Positions 22,500 through 33,348 of a DNA stretch of 64,000 bases are shown piece by piece. The DNA comes from Malania oleifera. Taxonomy: Eukaryota > Streptophyta > Magnoliopsida > Santalales > Ximeniaceae. The notes beneath the pieces were generated by a model. The model did not search any database, had not been told where the DNA came from, and saw only the letters and a list, made by a program, of their open reading frames with translations. A program made the position numbers and the translations under genes. Position 1 is the first letter of the stretch. Each line of letters opens with the position of its first letter. The DNA is taken from NCBI RefSeq assembly GCF_029873635.1, contig NC_080423.1:107927988-107991987 (forward strand). Reading direction: 5' to 3'.

Positions 22500-23570
22500 T
22501 TAACTGTCATTAGTTAGTTCACATAGAAATGAGCTAGATCTGCTAACCCGGGTTTCAGCTGTAGTATCTTTACATGGTTGCATTTACATTCACAGGCAAC
22601 ATTGTCCATATCATATTTATTCTCATTACTTTACTTACTTAGCATGCATCTCATACATTTAACATATAATTTGCATAGATTTTCATGCTACATAATTTAG
22701 CAGTAAAATTCATAAATATTTCTCATAAAATAAGTCAACCCACATTTAACATTTATATACACAAAATACACTTCATTTCTAATTCCTTTCATTTCCGTTC
22801 GTTTATTTTCACACATACATAACAATATCAACAATCCTAGGCTCACAAAATATAAATTTCATGGCTGGCATTTTAAATCCACGTAAAAATATATACACAT
22901 AAATAACACATAATCATTTTTAATTCATGAAAAAAAAAAAACCTGATTTAATATATAAATTTCCCCCTTACCTGGTTTCTTGAACTACGCCAACAGGGAC
23001 TCCGAAAAATACCTGCAGCGCTCACTCGGACCCTGACATTAAATTCCTAGTTCAAATAAATTATTCTTGAATAAAATATTATTTAAATATTTCCTAAGGT
23101 CATAATTCCTAAATAAATAATAATATTCTTAAATATAACCAAATTTTCCAAATCTCAATCTCGCTTTAGAGTAGGGTTTAGAAAATCCCAATTAAAAAAT
23201 TACCTACGTCAAAATGATGATGACGATGATGACTAGGACCACGTGGTGGTACCCGGTCGTTGATTTAATTGCATACTAACAGCGAAATTGAGAAAATGGA
23301 AAAAAATTACCTTTCACCAGGAGCAGTGCCTAAGCCGTTTCCATGAAAAATCTGCTCCAATAGAAATGTCGGCAGCGGAACTAGGATTCCAACAGTACCT
23401 TCCTTTTCCCGATCCGTCACAAACTCACTGAGAAGTTGAGAGAGAGAGAGACGGAGACAGAGGTGGCTGCGCTACACGCAGGAAGTTTTAGGGGGGGTTG
23501 CTGCCTGCTCCAGCTTCTTCTTCTTCTTTCTTCTTTCTTCTTTCTTCTTTTTCTTTCTTTTACTTTACTT

Positions 23571-23601
<31 letters not shown>

Positions 23602-23813
23602 AACTTACTTATATATATCATTCTAATTAGTTTTTTTTTAATCCAATGTAAAAATATTTAATTTAATAACTAATTATTTAATTTATCTTAATTTAAATTA
23701 ATGTCTTTAATTATTATTATTTTTCCCATGCCATTCCTTTTATTTATTTATCTGTTATTTTATTTATTTATTTTTAAATTATTTTAATCCTTTTAAATTT
23801 CTGGGTCTTTACA
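22500..23813 (+). mobile_element. LTR fragment with a GGGTCTTTACA end
   Basis: Its end resembles TE2 (GGGTTGTTACA), and 'cccttacctgg' near 22966 parallels TE1 and TE2. This suggests a related Gypsy-type LTR of another family. The 5' terminus was not found. A CT-rich tract (23515-23562) and a (TA)n run (23571-23596) are inside. Confidence 0.4.
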
Positions 23814-23999
23814 AATGTAATGTAGTCTTGAGTCCTGAATACCCTTTAATATTTTGGATATAACTTTTGTTAGAAAAGTCCAAAAAGGACAATATTTCTA
23901 TCCTTGGAAAGTTATAAAAAAAAATCTCACAATTTTTATATTGATGATTTTTTCTGATTCAGGGCACTTGTCCACGAGGGGGGGGGGGGACACTAGTCG

Positions 24000-24125
24000 A
24001 CGAGTCATTAGTTGACACTAGTCGACAAGTGCATGGCACTAGTCAACGAGTTGTAGGTAGAATGTTAATGATTGCTAGCAGAGTGTGACTAGTCGACGAG
24101 AACAGGGGACTCGCCGACGAGTGGT
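24000..24125. repeat. Short-motif cluster of ACTAGTCGACGAG
   Basis: Five or more variants of ACTAGTCGACGAG stand within 130 bp after a run of ten G's. The GTCGACGA core is the one seen in the TE2 palindromes, but the contexts are otherwise unlike. Confidence 0.6.
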
Positions 24126-24290
24126 CTTGTGCCCAACGCCACAATGGCTAGTCCTGAAGAAAATCACATAGGATTCACTCCCAACTGCTAGTTAACGTTC
24201 ATATTGGCTCTTTGGCTATAAATACAAGCTATTAGGCTTGTTTAAACATGGTTTTGAGGATTGTTGATCACATTTGTGAAAAATATTATT

Positions 24291-24460
24291 TTATTCAAAA
24301 TCTAAGCACTTTGCACTTTGTATTTTAGTCATTCATCACAAATGCTCAATCCTTTCTTGCTCATTGATCTTATTTGAATCATTCCTTGAGACAGTAGTGT
24401 AAAGTTTGTTTTGTATTTGCAAGGAACTCAATAAGGAGCATTCTCTTTGTAAATCATCTT
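24291..24460 (+). repeat. Right arm of the inverted repeat
   Basis: Reverse complement of 21651-21830, with 2.46 kb between the arms. Just upstream (24220-24240) is a TATAAATAC box of the type found in Copia LTRs, so the arms may be parts of two LTRs in opposite orientation. Confidence 0.6.
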
Positions 24461-25386
24461 CTTGGTATAAGCAAAGAGAAAAAATTTATTCATGAACTTA
24501 ATTGCTTGTGAAAAAGTTTATAATACAAGGGCATCAATGGAAGGGTGCATTTTTCATTAACATCAAATAGCAGCATCCTTCAAGTTACCAAAGTGGTTGG
24601 TTCAAAACCATCATGAACACAGGCCAACAAATCTCTGTAATCCCTTGAGATGGTGAATGAATCATAGACCCTCCCATCACTGTTCTTCTTGTACTCAAAG
24701 AGAAGAGATGAGTGGTTGAATGCAGTCAATTTGACAAATCCATGGTCATAATCTCTGTAAAGACTCCAAACAGTTTGCTGCTTGCAGCTCACTAAAGTTC
24801 GAAAGGTGGCTGCCTTCCCCACCAACCACGACATGGATTGTCCCGTTCACAGTGCCAGAGTAGTGAGACTCTTCCGAGTTTACACATTGATTCTACACAG
24901 CCAGTATGAATGCAAGAATCAGGTGAAACAAAAATTTATAATCTAAATCGAGAAAATGTACCCAATAAAGTGTTGTAAAAAACAAGGAGTCAACTAAACT
25001 GTGAACTTCGCTATCTATATCCATTCCACTTGTGATTGCATGCTTTATATTTATGTAAGATATTTAGAACTTGCAATTCTCTTTTTTATGGACTGGATAA
25101 AACGTTAGAACTTATCCTCGTACGGTTTTAATCTTACCTGGTAAATAGGGCATGTCCTCTCATAGTTATGGACATGGCCGAAAAATGCAATGTCAACCTT
25201 GTACTTCTGCCAGAGTTTTTGCAAGCTTTCCCTTCCCATGGGCTCTTCAAATGAGCCCTCCAGACCATGCCAAGAAGCACTGGAATACCCAAGCACACGA
25301 CGAGCAGCAAAGATCAACCAAGGCTGTTTCTGCCTGTCTGCTGATGCAAGGCAGCGCTCAATAAACTTATACTGTTCAGTTCCCTC

Positions 25387-25912
25387 TGTTGAAATATGGC
25401 TCATTCTAGAAGCCTACAATTGCCATTGAAGTCTTCAATGGTGGGCTAATTTTTCAAAGGTAGGTGATTAGTGGTTGTAATAGTGGTTTTTCCTAACCTA
25501 TATAAACCCATCACCTCCATTTGTATTCTCATCCCCAAATTTGCCTACTTCTCTCTTTAGGCACATTCTCTCTTCTCTCTCTCATTTTGTAATATTTCTA
25601 CAATAGAGAAATATTGATTGATAGTGTCCAAGGACGTAGGCACAATTAGCCGAACCTCGTTAAATTCTGGTGTTCTTCATTTTATCTATTCAGTAGTTAA
25701 CTTTTGTCGGGTATAGTTGTAGTAATATATTGTGTTAATTACATGTATAAGGAAAATTCTGTCTAGGAAAGAGGGATTTAAGCGGTCCGTTGTGACCCCC
25801 CAATTCCCTGGGAATTTACCTGGTGTAATTTTGCACAATTATTCACTCTCTATTTACCTGTACAATTGTAACTGTGGTAAAGTTAGGTGGAACAATCTCA
25901 AGTTTCACAACA
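25387..25912 (+). repeat. 5' LTR of Copia-R
   Basis: Begins TGTTGAAATATGG and ends TTTCACAACA. A TATATAAAC box at 25499 is the likely promoter, followed by a CT-rich segment. Confidence 0.97.
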
Positions 25913-25914
25913 AT

Positions 25915-25926
25915 TGGTATCAGAGC
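25915..25926 (+). promoter_or_regulatory. Primer binding site of Copia-R
   Basis: TGGTATCAGAGC, complementary to the 3' end of initiator tRNA-Met, two bases after the LTR. Confidence 0.95.
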
Positions 25927-26037
25927 CAAGGTTATTCTTAGTATGCTCTGTGGTTGCAGCTTAGTCTGATCTTCCACATCAGAAAAGTTTTCCTTGGGCT
26001 ATTGGCATTCCGTATCGGCAGCTATTGAATAGCATTT

Positions 26038-29000
26038 ATGGCAGAGATGGCAGATAGTGCAAAAGCATCCATATCAAACTCGTCTATTTTGGCAAGAACT
26101 ACTGTGACAAATGCCAGATTTGCAGTGGAGATTTTTGACGGCACCGGTCATTTTGGTATGTAGCAAAGTGAGGTTCTAGACGCCCTCTTTCAGCAAGGTC
26201 TAGACATTGCTATTGAAGAAGAGAAACCAGAAGATATTGAAAAGAAAGAATGGGGGACCATCAATCGGTTAGCATGTGGTACAATTCGATCGTGTCTTTC
26301 AAGAGAGCAGAAGTATGCATTCTGTAAGGAAACTTCTGCAAACAAGTTGTGGAAGGCACTGGAGGAAAAGTTTTTGAAGAAAAGCTCTCAAAATAAACTC
26401 CATATGAAGAAGAGACTATTTCGCTTCAGTTATGTCTCGGGTACCACTATGAATGATCATATCACCAACTTTAATAGGTTGGTTACTGATCTAGTTAATC
26501 TAGATGAGAATTTTAAAGATGAAGACCTGGCTTTGATGTTGTTGGGATCCCTTCCTGAGGAGTTTGAGTTTCTTGAAACTACTCTGCTCCATGGAAAGGA
26601 TAAAGTGTCTCTTTGCGAGGTTTGTGCTGCTTTGTACAGCTATGAATTGAGGAAGAAGGACAAGCTTGAAAGCACAAGTGGAGCCAATGAGGCTCTAGTA
26701 GTTCGAGGCCGTTCACAAAGCCAGAATAGAAGAAAGAAGGAGAGATCCAAGTCAAGGTCCAGACCAAACAAAGATGAATGTGCCTTTTGTCGGGAAAAGG
26801 GGCACTGGAAGAAAGACTGTCCAAAGCTAAAGAATAAAGGCAAACCTGATAAAGGAAAGGCTATCTCAAATGTGGCTGAGTACGAAGATGGGAGCTCAGA
26901 TCTTTCGCTTGCTGCTACGCCATCAACTAGTTCTTTGAGTATATGGCTACTCGATTCTGGGTGTAGCCATCATATGTGTCCCAATCGGGATTAGTTCTTT
27001 GATTTTAAAGAACTAGAAGGTGGAGTCGTCTACATAGCAAATGATGTCCCTCTTACCACACATGGGATTGGTTCAGTCCGCTTGAGGAATCAAGATGGAT
27101 CAATCAAAATATTGACGGACGTTAGATATGTACCAAGTTTGATGAAGAATCTTATTTCTGTGGGAACCCTTGAATCAAAGGGATTCAAAGTAACAGCAGA
27201 AAACGGAGTCATGAAGATCATCTCTGGTGCACTTGTGGTAATCAAGGGAATTCGGAAGAACAATAACTTGTATCACTATCAAGGTCGTACAGTTATTGGG
27301 ACGGCAGCAACAGTTTCTTCTGATGATAAAGCCATAGAAGCAACTAGGTTATGGCATATACGCTTGGGGTATGCAGGTGAAAAATCCTTGGGACTTCTTA
27401 CAAATCAAGGATTATTAAAGGGAGCAAAGACCTGCAAGCTAGATTTCTGTGAACATTGCATCAAAGGGAAGCAAACAAGAGTGAAATTTGGTACTGCAAT
27501 CCATAATACCAAGGGTATTTTGGATTATGTTCACTCTGATGTGTGGGGACCTTCCAAGACAACTTCACTGGGAGGAAAACACTACTATGTGACCTTTGTT
27601 GACGATTTTTCTCGAAGAGTATGGGTGTATACTATGAAAACTAAGGATGAAGTGTTAGGAGTCTTCCTCAAATGGAAAAATATGGTGGAAACTCAAACAA
27701 GCAGAAGGATCAAGCGCCTCCGTACAGATAATGGTGGAGAATATAGAAGTGGTCCATTTCTTAAAGTCTGCGAAGATGAAGGTATTATACGACACTTCAC
27801 AGTGAGAAGTACACCACAACAGAATGGAGTGGCAGAACGTATGAATCGAACATTGTTGGAGAAGGTTCGGTGTATGCTATCCAATGCTGGGTTGGGTAGA
27901 GAATTTTGGGCTGAGGCTGTAACATATGTCTGCCACCTCATCAACCGCCTACCATCTACTGCTATTTGTGGTAAAACACCATTGGAGAAATGGTTTGGAA
28001 TGCCTGCTACAGATTATGATTCCTTACATGTATTCGGTTCCACTGCCTACTATCATGTCAAGGAATCAAAGTTGGATCCGAGGGCTAAGAAAGCAATCTT
28101 TATGGGAATCACCTCTGGAGTAAAGGGATATTGTCTTTGGTGTCCAGAAACAAAGAAAATAATCTTCAGCAGGGATGTTACCTTTAATGAATCTACTTTT
28201 TTAAGAAAGATGACAACAGAAAGTGTTGAGCAAAAAGATGGTGCTCCAAAACAGGTGGAGTTTGATAGAAGAATTGTTTACCTAGAAAATGAAGACTCTC
28301 CTATGGTAGAAGAAGAGTCGCCTGTAGAAGAGGTTTCAACCCAAGAACCTCAACAGCAATATGAATCTATTGCATTGAGTAAGCCAAAGAGAAAAATTAG
28401 AAAGCCTGCTCGCTTTGTTGACATGGTGGCTTACGCATCTCCAATTGCAAACGATGATACTCCTGTTACTTACAATGAAGCAATCCAATGTTCGGAAAAA
28501 GAAAAGTGGAGGGAAGCCATGAATGAAGAAATGCAGTCCCTTCATAAGAATCGAACATGGAAGCTTGTTAGTCTTCCGAAGGGAAAGAATGCAATTGGGT
28601 GTAAATGGGTATATACAAAGAAAGATGGATTTCCTGACAAGAATAGTGTTCGCTACAAAGCAAGGTTGGTGGCTAAAGGCTATGCACAAACGGAGGGAAT
28701 TGATTACAATGAGGTATTTTCTCCAGTAGTAAAACATTCCTCCATTAGAATCTTATTGGCTTTGGTAGCAAAATTGGATATGGAACTAGTTCAATTAGAT
28801 GTAAAAACTGCATTTTTACATGGAGACTTGGAAAAGGAAATCTTCATGATTCAGCCAGGAGGTTTCAAAGTTGCTGGAAAAGAAAATATGGTGTGCAAAC
28901 TTGAAAAATCGTTGTATGGATTAAAGCAATCCCCAAGGCAGTGGTACAAACGATTTGACAAGTTTATGATGGGGCAAAAGTACAGAAGAAGCAAATATGA

Positions 29001-30033
29001 TCACTGTGTGTATTTTTGCAAGCTACAAGATAGATCCTTCATATATCTTCTTCTTTATGTTGATGATATATTGATAGCCTCCAAGAGTCAGACAGAAATT
29101 GACAAACTAAATGCTCGATTGAATAGGGAGTTTGAGATGAAAGATCTAGGCGAAGCAAAGAAAATTCTCGGTATGGAGATAAGTAGAGAAAGGAAATTGG
29201 GGAGGCTTTGTTTGACTCAAAAACAATATTTGAGGAAAGTACTGAAGCGTTTTGGTATGGATGAGAAGTCAAAACCTGTTAGTACTCCGCTTGCTCCTCA
29301 TTTCAAGTTGAATGCATTTATGTCTCCAAAAACTGAAGCAGAACGAGAATACATGTCAAAAGTACCGTATTCAAGTGCTGTTGATAGCTTGATGTATGCC
29401 ATGGTGTGTACAAGGCCCGATATTTCACAAGCCGTTGGAGTTGTGAGCAGGTATATGCATGATCCTGGAAAGGAACATTGGCAAGCTGTGAAATGGATTC
29501 TACGATACATTTTGTATACGGTAGATGTTGGCCTAATATTTGAGCAGGATAAGCAAGATGATCATAGTATTGTTGGATACTGTGATTCCGACTACGCTGG
29601 TGATTTGGATAAGCGTCGGTCAACTACTGGCTATGTTTTTACTCTTGCAAAAGCGCCAGTTAGTTGGAGGTCTACTTTACAGTCAACAGTTGTTTTGTCC
29701 ACTACAGAGGCAAAGTATATGGCAGTCACAGAGGCTGTGAAGGAGGCAATTGGGCTTCAAGGATTGATGAAAGATTTGGGAATTGAACAGAAGCACATCA
29801 AGGTGCATTGTGATAGCCAAAGTGCTATCCATCTAGCAAAGAACCAAGTCTACCATTCAAGAACCAAGCACATCGATGTTCGATATCATTTTGTTCGAGA
29901 AATTCTGGAAGAAGGTGGAGTAGTAATCCAGAAGATTCGAACCACTGAGAATCCTGCTGATATGATGACAAAAGTGGTAACTGTGGTCAAGTTTCAACAT
30001 TGCTTGAACTTGATCAACATTGTTGAAAATTGA
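26038..30033 (+). pseudogene. Copia-R gag-pol polyprotein, one frame with two amber codons
   Basis: From ATG 26038 one frame of 1331 codons runs to TGA 30031, broken only by TAG at codons 42 and 319. Order: gag; CCHC knuckle CAFCREKGHWKKDC (26779-26820); protease DSG (codon 306); GAG-pre-integrase zinc finger with His440, Cys471 and Cys474; integrase Asp501, Asp564, Glu600 (D-35-E); reverse transcriptase with LDVKTAFLHGDL and YVDD (codons 1007-1010); RNase H with DSD, TTEAKYMA and CDSQSAIHL. By family comparison both TAGs stand where Trp is expected (after HFGM, and after CPNRD), so each is one G-to-A change. The second zinc-finger His is Tyr445 (RLGYAG where RLGHAG is usual). Most similar to Tnt1/Tork-like Copia, judged from memory. 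Probably not self-sufficient unless the stops are read through. Confidence 0.93.
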
Positions 30034-30106
30034 AATATTTGCGCTACAAGCGCGTTTGAAGACATTATGGAATCTATGAGAGATGATTAAGAGATGGAAT
30101 TTCGCC

Positions 30107-30118
30107 AAGGTGGAGATT
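30107..30118 (+). promoter_or_regulatory. Polypurine tract of Copia-R
   Basis: AAGGTGGAGATT directly before the 3' LTR, the expected plus-strand primer of reverse transcription. Confidence 0.85.
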
Positions 30119-30644
30119 TGTTGAAATATGGCTCATTCTAGAAGCCTACAATTGCCATTGAAGTCTTCAATGGTGGGCTAATTTTTCAAAGGTAGGTGAT
30201 TAGTGGTTGTAATAGTGGTTTTTCCTAACCTATATAAACCCATCACCTCCATTTGTATTCTCATCCCCAAATTTGCCTACTTCTCTCTTTAGGCACATTC
30301 TCTCTTCTCTCTCTCATTTTGTAATATTTCTACAATAGAGAAATATTGATTGATAGTGTCCGAGGACGTAGGCACAATTAGCCGAACCTTGTTAAATTCT
30401 GGTGTTCTTCATTTTATCTATTCAGTAGTTAACTTTTGTCGGGTATAGTTGTAGTAATATATTGTGTGAATTACATGTCTAAGGAAAATTCTGTCTAGGA
30501 AAGAGGGATTTAAGCGGTCCGTTGTGACCCCCCAATTCCCTGGGAATTTACCTGGTGTAATTTTGCACAATTATTCACTCTCTATTTACCTGTACAATTG
30601 TAACTGTGGTAAAGTTAGGTGGAACAATCTCAAGTTTCACAACA
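30119..30644 (+). repeat. 3' LTR of Copia-R
   Basis: Same length as the 5' LTR and four base differences by eye: two transitions in the 'gtgtccRaggac' and 'gaaccYcg/tg' stretch, and two transversions near 30468 and 30479. Confidence 0.97.
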
Positions 30645-31154
30645 CCCTCCCTCCAATCATGCTCAGTGTCTGCAATGCAGAAATGAAACATGCCATAATC
30701 TGTCGAATACCTGTAAGAAACATAGCTATGATTTTAGAAAAGGTTTTAAACATGAAATGCCAAAAGTTTAAGATTAAGTCAAATCAGTAAATGTAGAAAA
30801 TAATGTCAAAAATATAAACTGAACAGTCATATTGACAGAAAATGGCTACCTTTACCAAACAGTTCAGGAAAGCGACCAAGTTGAGAGATGCAATTATTCA
30901 ACGAGATTTAAACCAAAAAAAAAAAAAGATGTTAATAGGTTCATGCTTTTTTTTTACCATTACTCTCTAATTCCATATTTTCTGTTGAAGTTTTGTCCTT
31001 TTTTTAATAGAAAACAAGAAATTATATTGCAGAGAAGAGAATATTCAGAAATGAGCATAAGAAATTCTCCTTAAAGAGATGAGAATCAAAAATAAAGAAC
31101 AGTGAAAAGATAAAAACAAAACTGCACCCAATCACTCTGAAGCCCTTTAGAACA

Positions 31155-31275
31155 AACATTTGGCAAAGCCCACAACAATGTCATATGCTGTATCCTATCT
31201 CAGAGCCTTGAGCAAGACATCAAACCCTGTGAAAATACAATCATTCTTCTCAAACCAAATACTCCACAAGCAAGG
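31155..31275 (-). pseudogene. Possible LINE ORF2 fragment in a PAP intron
   Basis: The minus strand reads GPCLWSIWFEKNDCIFTGFD and, after one stop, DTAYDIVVGFAK. The 'LWSIWFEKNDCIF' phrase resembles the segment between zf-RVT and RNase H in plant LINE proteins. It begins exactly where homology with the intron of PAP copy 1 stops (31161), as an insertion would. Short and uncertain. Confidence 0.3.
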
Positions 31276-32147
31276 CCCACGAAGTTGATTCTATTTTCAT
31301 ACATTCTCAGCATCTATTGCCTGAGGAAGTGGTATGCTTGAATGCTATACAAAAGTTGCTTATGAATATCTTTTTCTATAAATTAATTCAAAAAGTCTTC
31401 TAAGTTTTTCTCATTCAGATTTTGTTGGTTAGTTGCACTTCCCCCACCAATTGCTACAATTTTAATTTTTTTACCTAGGTGGCATCCAGAAACTTCGAAA
31501 AGCAAGAAATGAAATCCAATTGCTTTGTCAATTGCTCGCATGGATTAGAGGATGAAGTTTAGACCAATAAGGCTGTTAAATTATGTAAATTTAGAGATTT
31601 CTTCAACAAGGATGCTGCTTCAATTGTCCAATGATGATGTTCTGCACCTATACATAATGCAAGTGATAGGATGTCCACTAAAAAAAAAGCCAAATTTTGT
31701 TGTCATCTTATTGGAGAACAAAATAGAGTAATATAAATTGTCATCCCAATTTTTAGACTAGCAAAGTAACTTGATTATGTCATTTCAGCATATTGAATTA
31801 AGCCAATTTTGTTAAAAGTTTAACTATTTTATAAGCTGGAACAAAAAACATTTATGCTCTAGCTTTAGGGAATTCTTAACTGCATAATTCAGCTCAATGG
31901 GGGAAGAAAAGGTGCGTCTCTCATTTTGATCAACTTATACTCTTAACAATAAAATGAAAGTGGATTAAAGAATTTTCGTAACTCCGATCCTATCAAGTTC
32001 TCTTACATTCCTTTCCCATATTTTCCTCTGTGGCATACTAATATCACGATATTATTATGTAGCATAGACTAAATTCAAAACTTGATAGCTAAGATGTGAT
32101 ATTCCTCCTTCAAAAGAATAACAAGAGAAAAACCCAATATATTTTAC
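31276..32147 (-). other. PAP copy 2 intron
   Basis: AT-rich sequence between the split exon and the GNHE exon; no other feature seen. It is part of one long intron (30711-32147). Confidence 0.6.
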
Positions 32148-32583
32148 CAAAACTTAGCTCTGTTCTCAGCAGGAACATAGAACATGGTCTCAGCAAGCAC
32201 GCCACATTCCCCACCTGAATCATCATTTGTATAGAATGATCCTGACCCTGGCCAATCTCGTTCATGATTACCGCTGTGGGAGGATCAAATCAAAGATGTT
32301 TCAACAAATACCACAGAAAAATTAAAAAATTTATTTCTATTTGTTCTTGGAAACAAATAATGAGGAAGTACACAGACCTTGCGATCATATAGGGCACTGT
32401 TGATGCAATTGGCTCCACCTGTGACGTGAATTGGTCCCATTGTGAGATGTACCCATTTGCATATGATAGATCACCGATATGGAAAACTATGTCAATATTG
32501 CTCGAGTCCCTGGTGAGTTGATCTGTGGTATTCAGTGAACCAGGCTGATGATTACTATACTCATTTGAACCATCACGCTCTGC

Positions 32584-33258
32584 CTGAAAGATATAAGAAC
32601 CGTAAATAGCTTTTTCAATGCAATGTTCTTATCCAAACTTTGCAGCAGCAAAATTAATATTTAACACTAAGGTTTAAGCCCTTCACATAATTTAATTTCT
32701 AAAGTACTCTAACAAAGAGCATCTAAGTTTGCTGCCATATATTTACAAATCCAGCGAATCATATCCATCAGAAATAGTTTTACTTCCATTTTTGAACCAT
32801 TGGTACAAAAGGTGATCATCAGGCATGGTTGGACGCTGATCTTCTATTCATAAGCAAGGGATACAAAAAGTGGGACGATGGCTGAAGCATAAGAACTCAA
32901 CTATAAGATCTCTTAATTGTTTCAAAATAATAGATAGGATTAGTCCTCCAAGGCCAAAATTTATGAGAGAATAGATTTCTGGGGAGTAGAAGAGAGAGAA
33001 AATGCAATATCTAAAAGTACAAAATGAAAAATGAAGCTTAAAATAATGAAAGAACAAAAGGGAGAGATTCGTAGATATTCCACAGGCGTAGGTAATTCTT
33101 CAGGTTGATGCTTCATAACCAGTTTGCAGGGTACTTTAGTACCTAACTGGTGCTTTGGCAAAACAAATTCCCACTGCATCCCTCCCTTTTATAGATAAAA
33201 ATGATTTTTCTTTTTATACAAGACAATATTTACACACATCAAAGCCACACACAAATAT

Positions 33259-33305
<47 letters not shown>

Positions 33306-33348
33306 TATTTATGGCCCATCCTGTAAGTGTACCTGAAAATGAATCACA
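32584..33348. other. Unassigned sequence between PAP and Gypsy E1
   Basis: I cannot find the PAP exon that should precede 32583 (expected to end in a YGDMGK-like sequence). A minus-strand frame at 33179-32961 (MQWEFVLPKHQLGTKV start) has no recognised domain. A (TA)n run occupies 33263-33301, close to the point where Gypsy homology begins. Confidence 0.5.
33263..33301. repeat. (TA)n microsatellite at a rearrangement junction
   Basis: About 19 TA units, 48 bp from the first base that aligns with Gypsy E2. Confidence 0.95.

Larger units (their letters stand above)
25387..30644 (+). mobile_element. Full-length Ty1/copia retrotransposon (Copia-R, 5258 bp)
   Basis: It has two 526-bp LTRs, a tRNA-Met primer site (25915-25926), one gag-pol reading frame (26038-30033), a polypurine tract (30107-30118) and the target duplication CCCTC at 25382-25386 and 30645-30649. 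The LTRs differ at four positions by eye (about 99.2 percent identity), so insertion is recent, roughly some hundred thousand years at commonly used plant rates. It sits in the sense direction opposite to the PAP gene, inside PAP exon 3. Confidence 0.97.
24580..32583 (-). pseudogene. Purple acid phosphatase gene, copy 2, disrupted by Copia
   Basis: Four minus-strand exons with GT-AG borders: 32583-32378 (VFHIGDLSYANGYIS), 32273-32148 (SGNHERDWPGSGSFYTNDD), a split exon 30710-30645 plus 25386-25138 (YGMFHFCIADTEHDWREGTE, GHVHNYERTCP) and 24892-24580 (VNGTIHVVV, LTAFNHSSLLFEY, ending in TGA). Metallophosphatase motifs GDxxYA, GNHE and GHxH are present. Plant PAPs hydrolyse phosphate esters outside the plasma membrane or in the vacuole. 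Breaks: a 5.26-kb Copia element inside exon 3; a frameshift near 24764-24775 that fits a 4-bp insertion; and Arg for the metal-ligand His in FAARRVLGYSS (copy 1 keeps FAAHRV). Upstream exons are missing, since Gypsy E1 begins at 33349. Nearest plant group from memory: PAP1/24/27. Confidence 0.85.
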
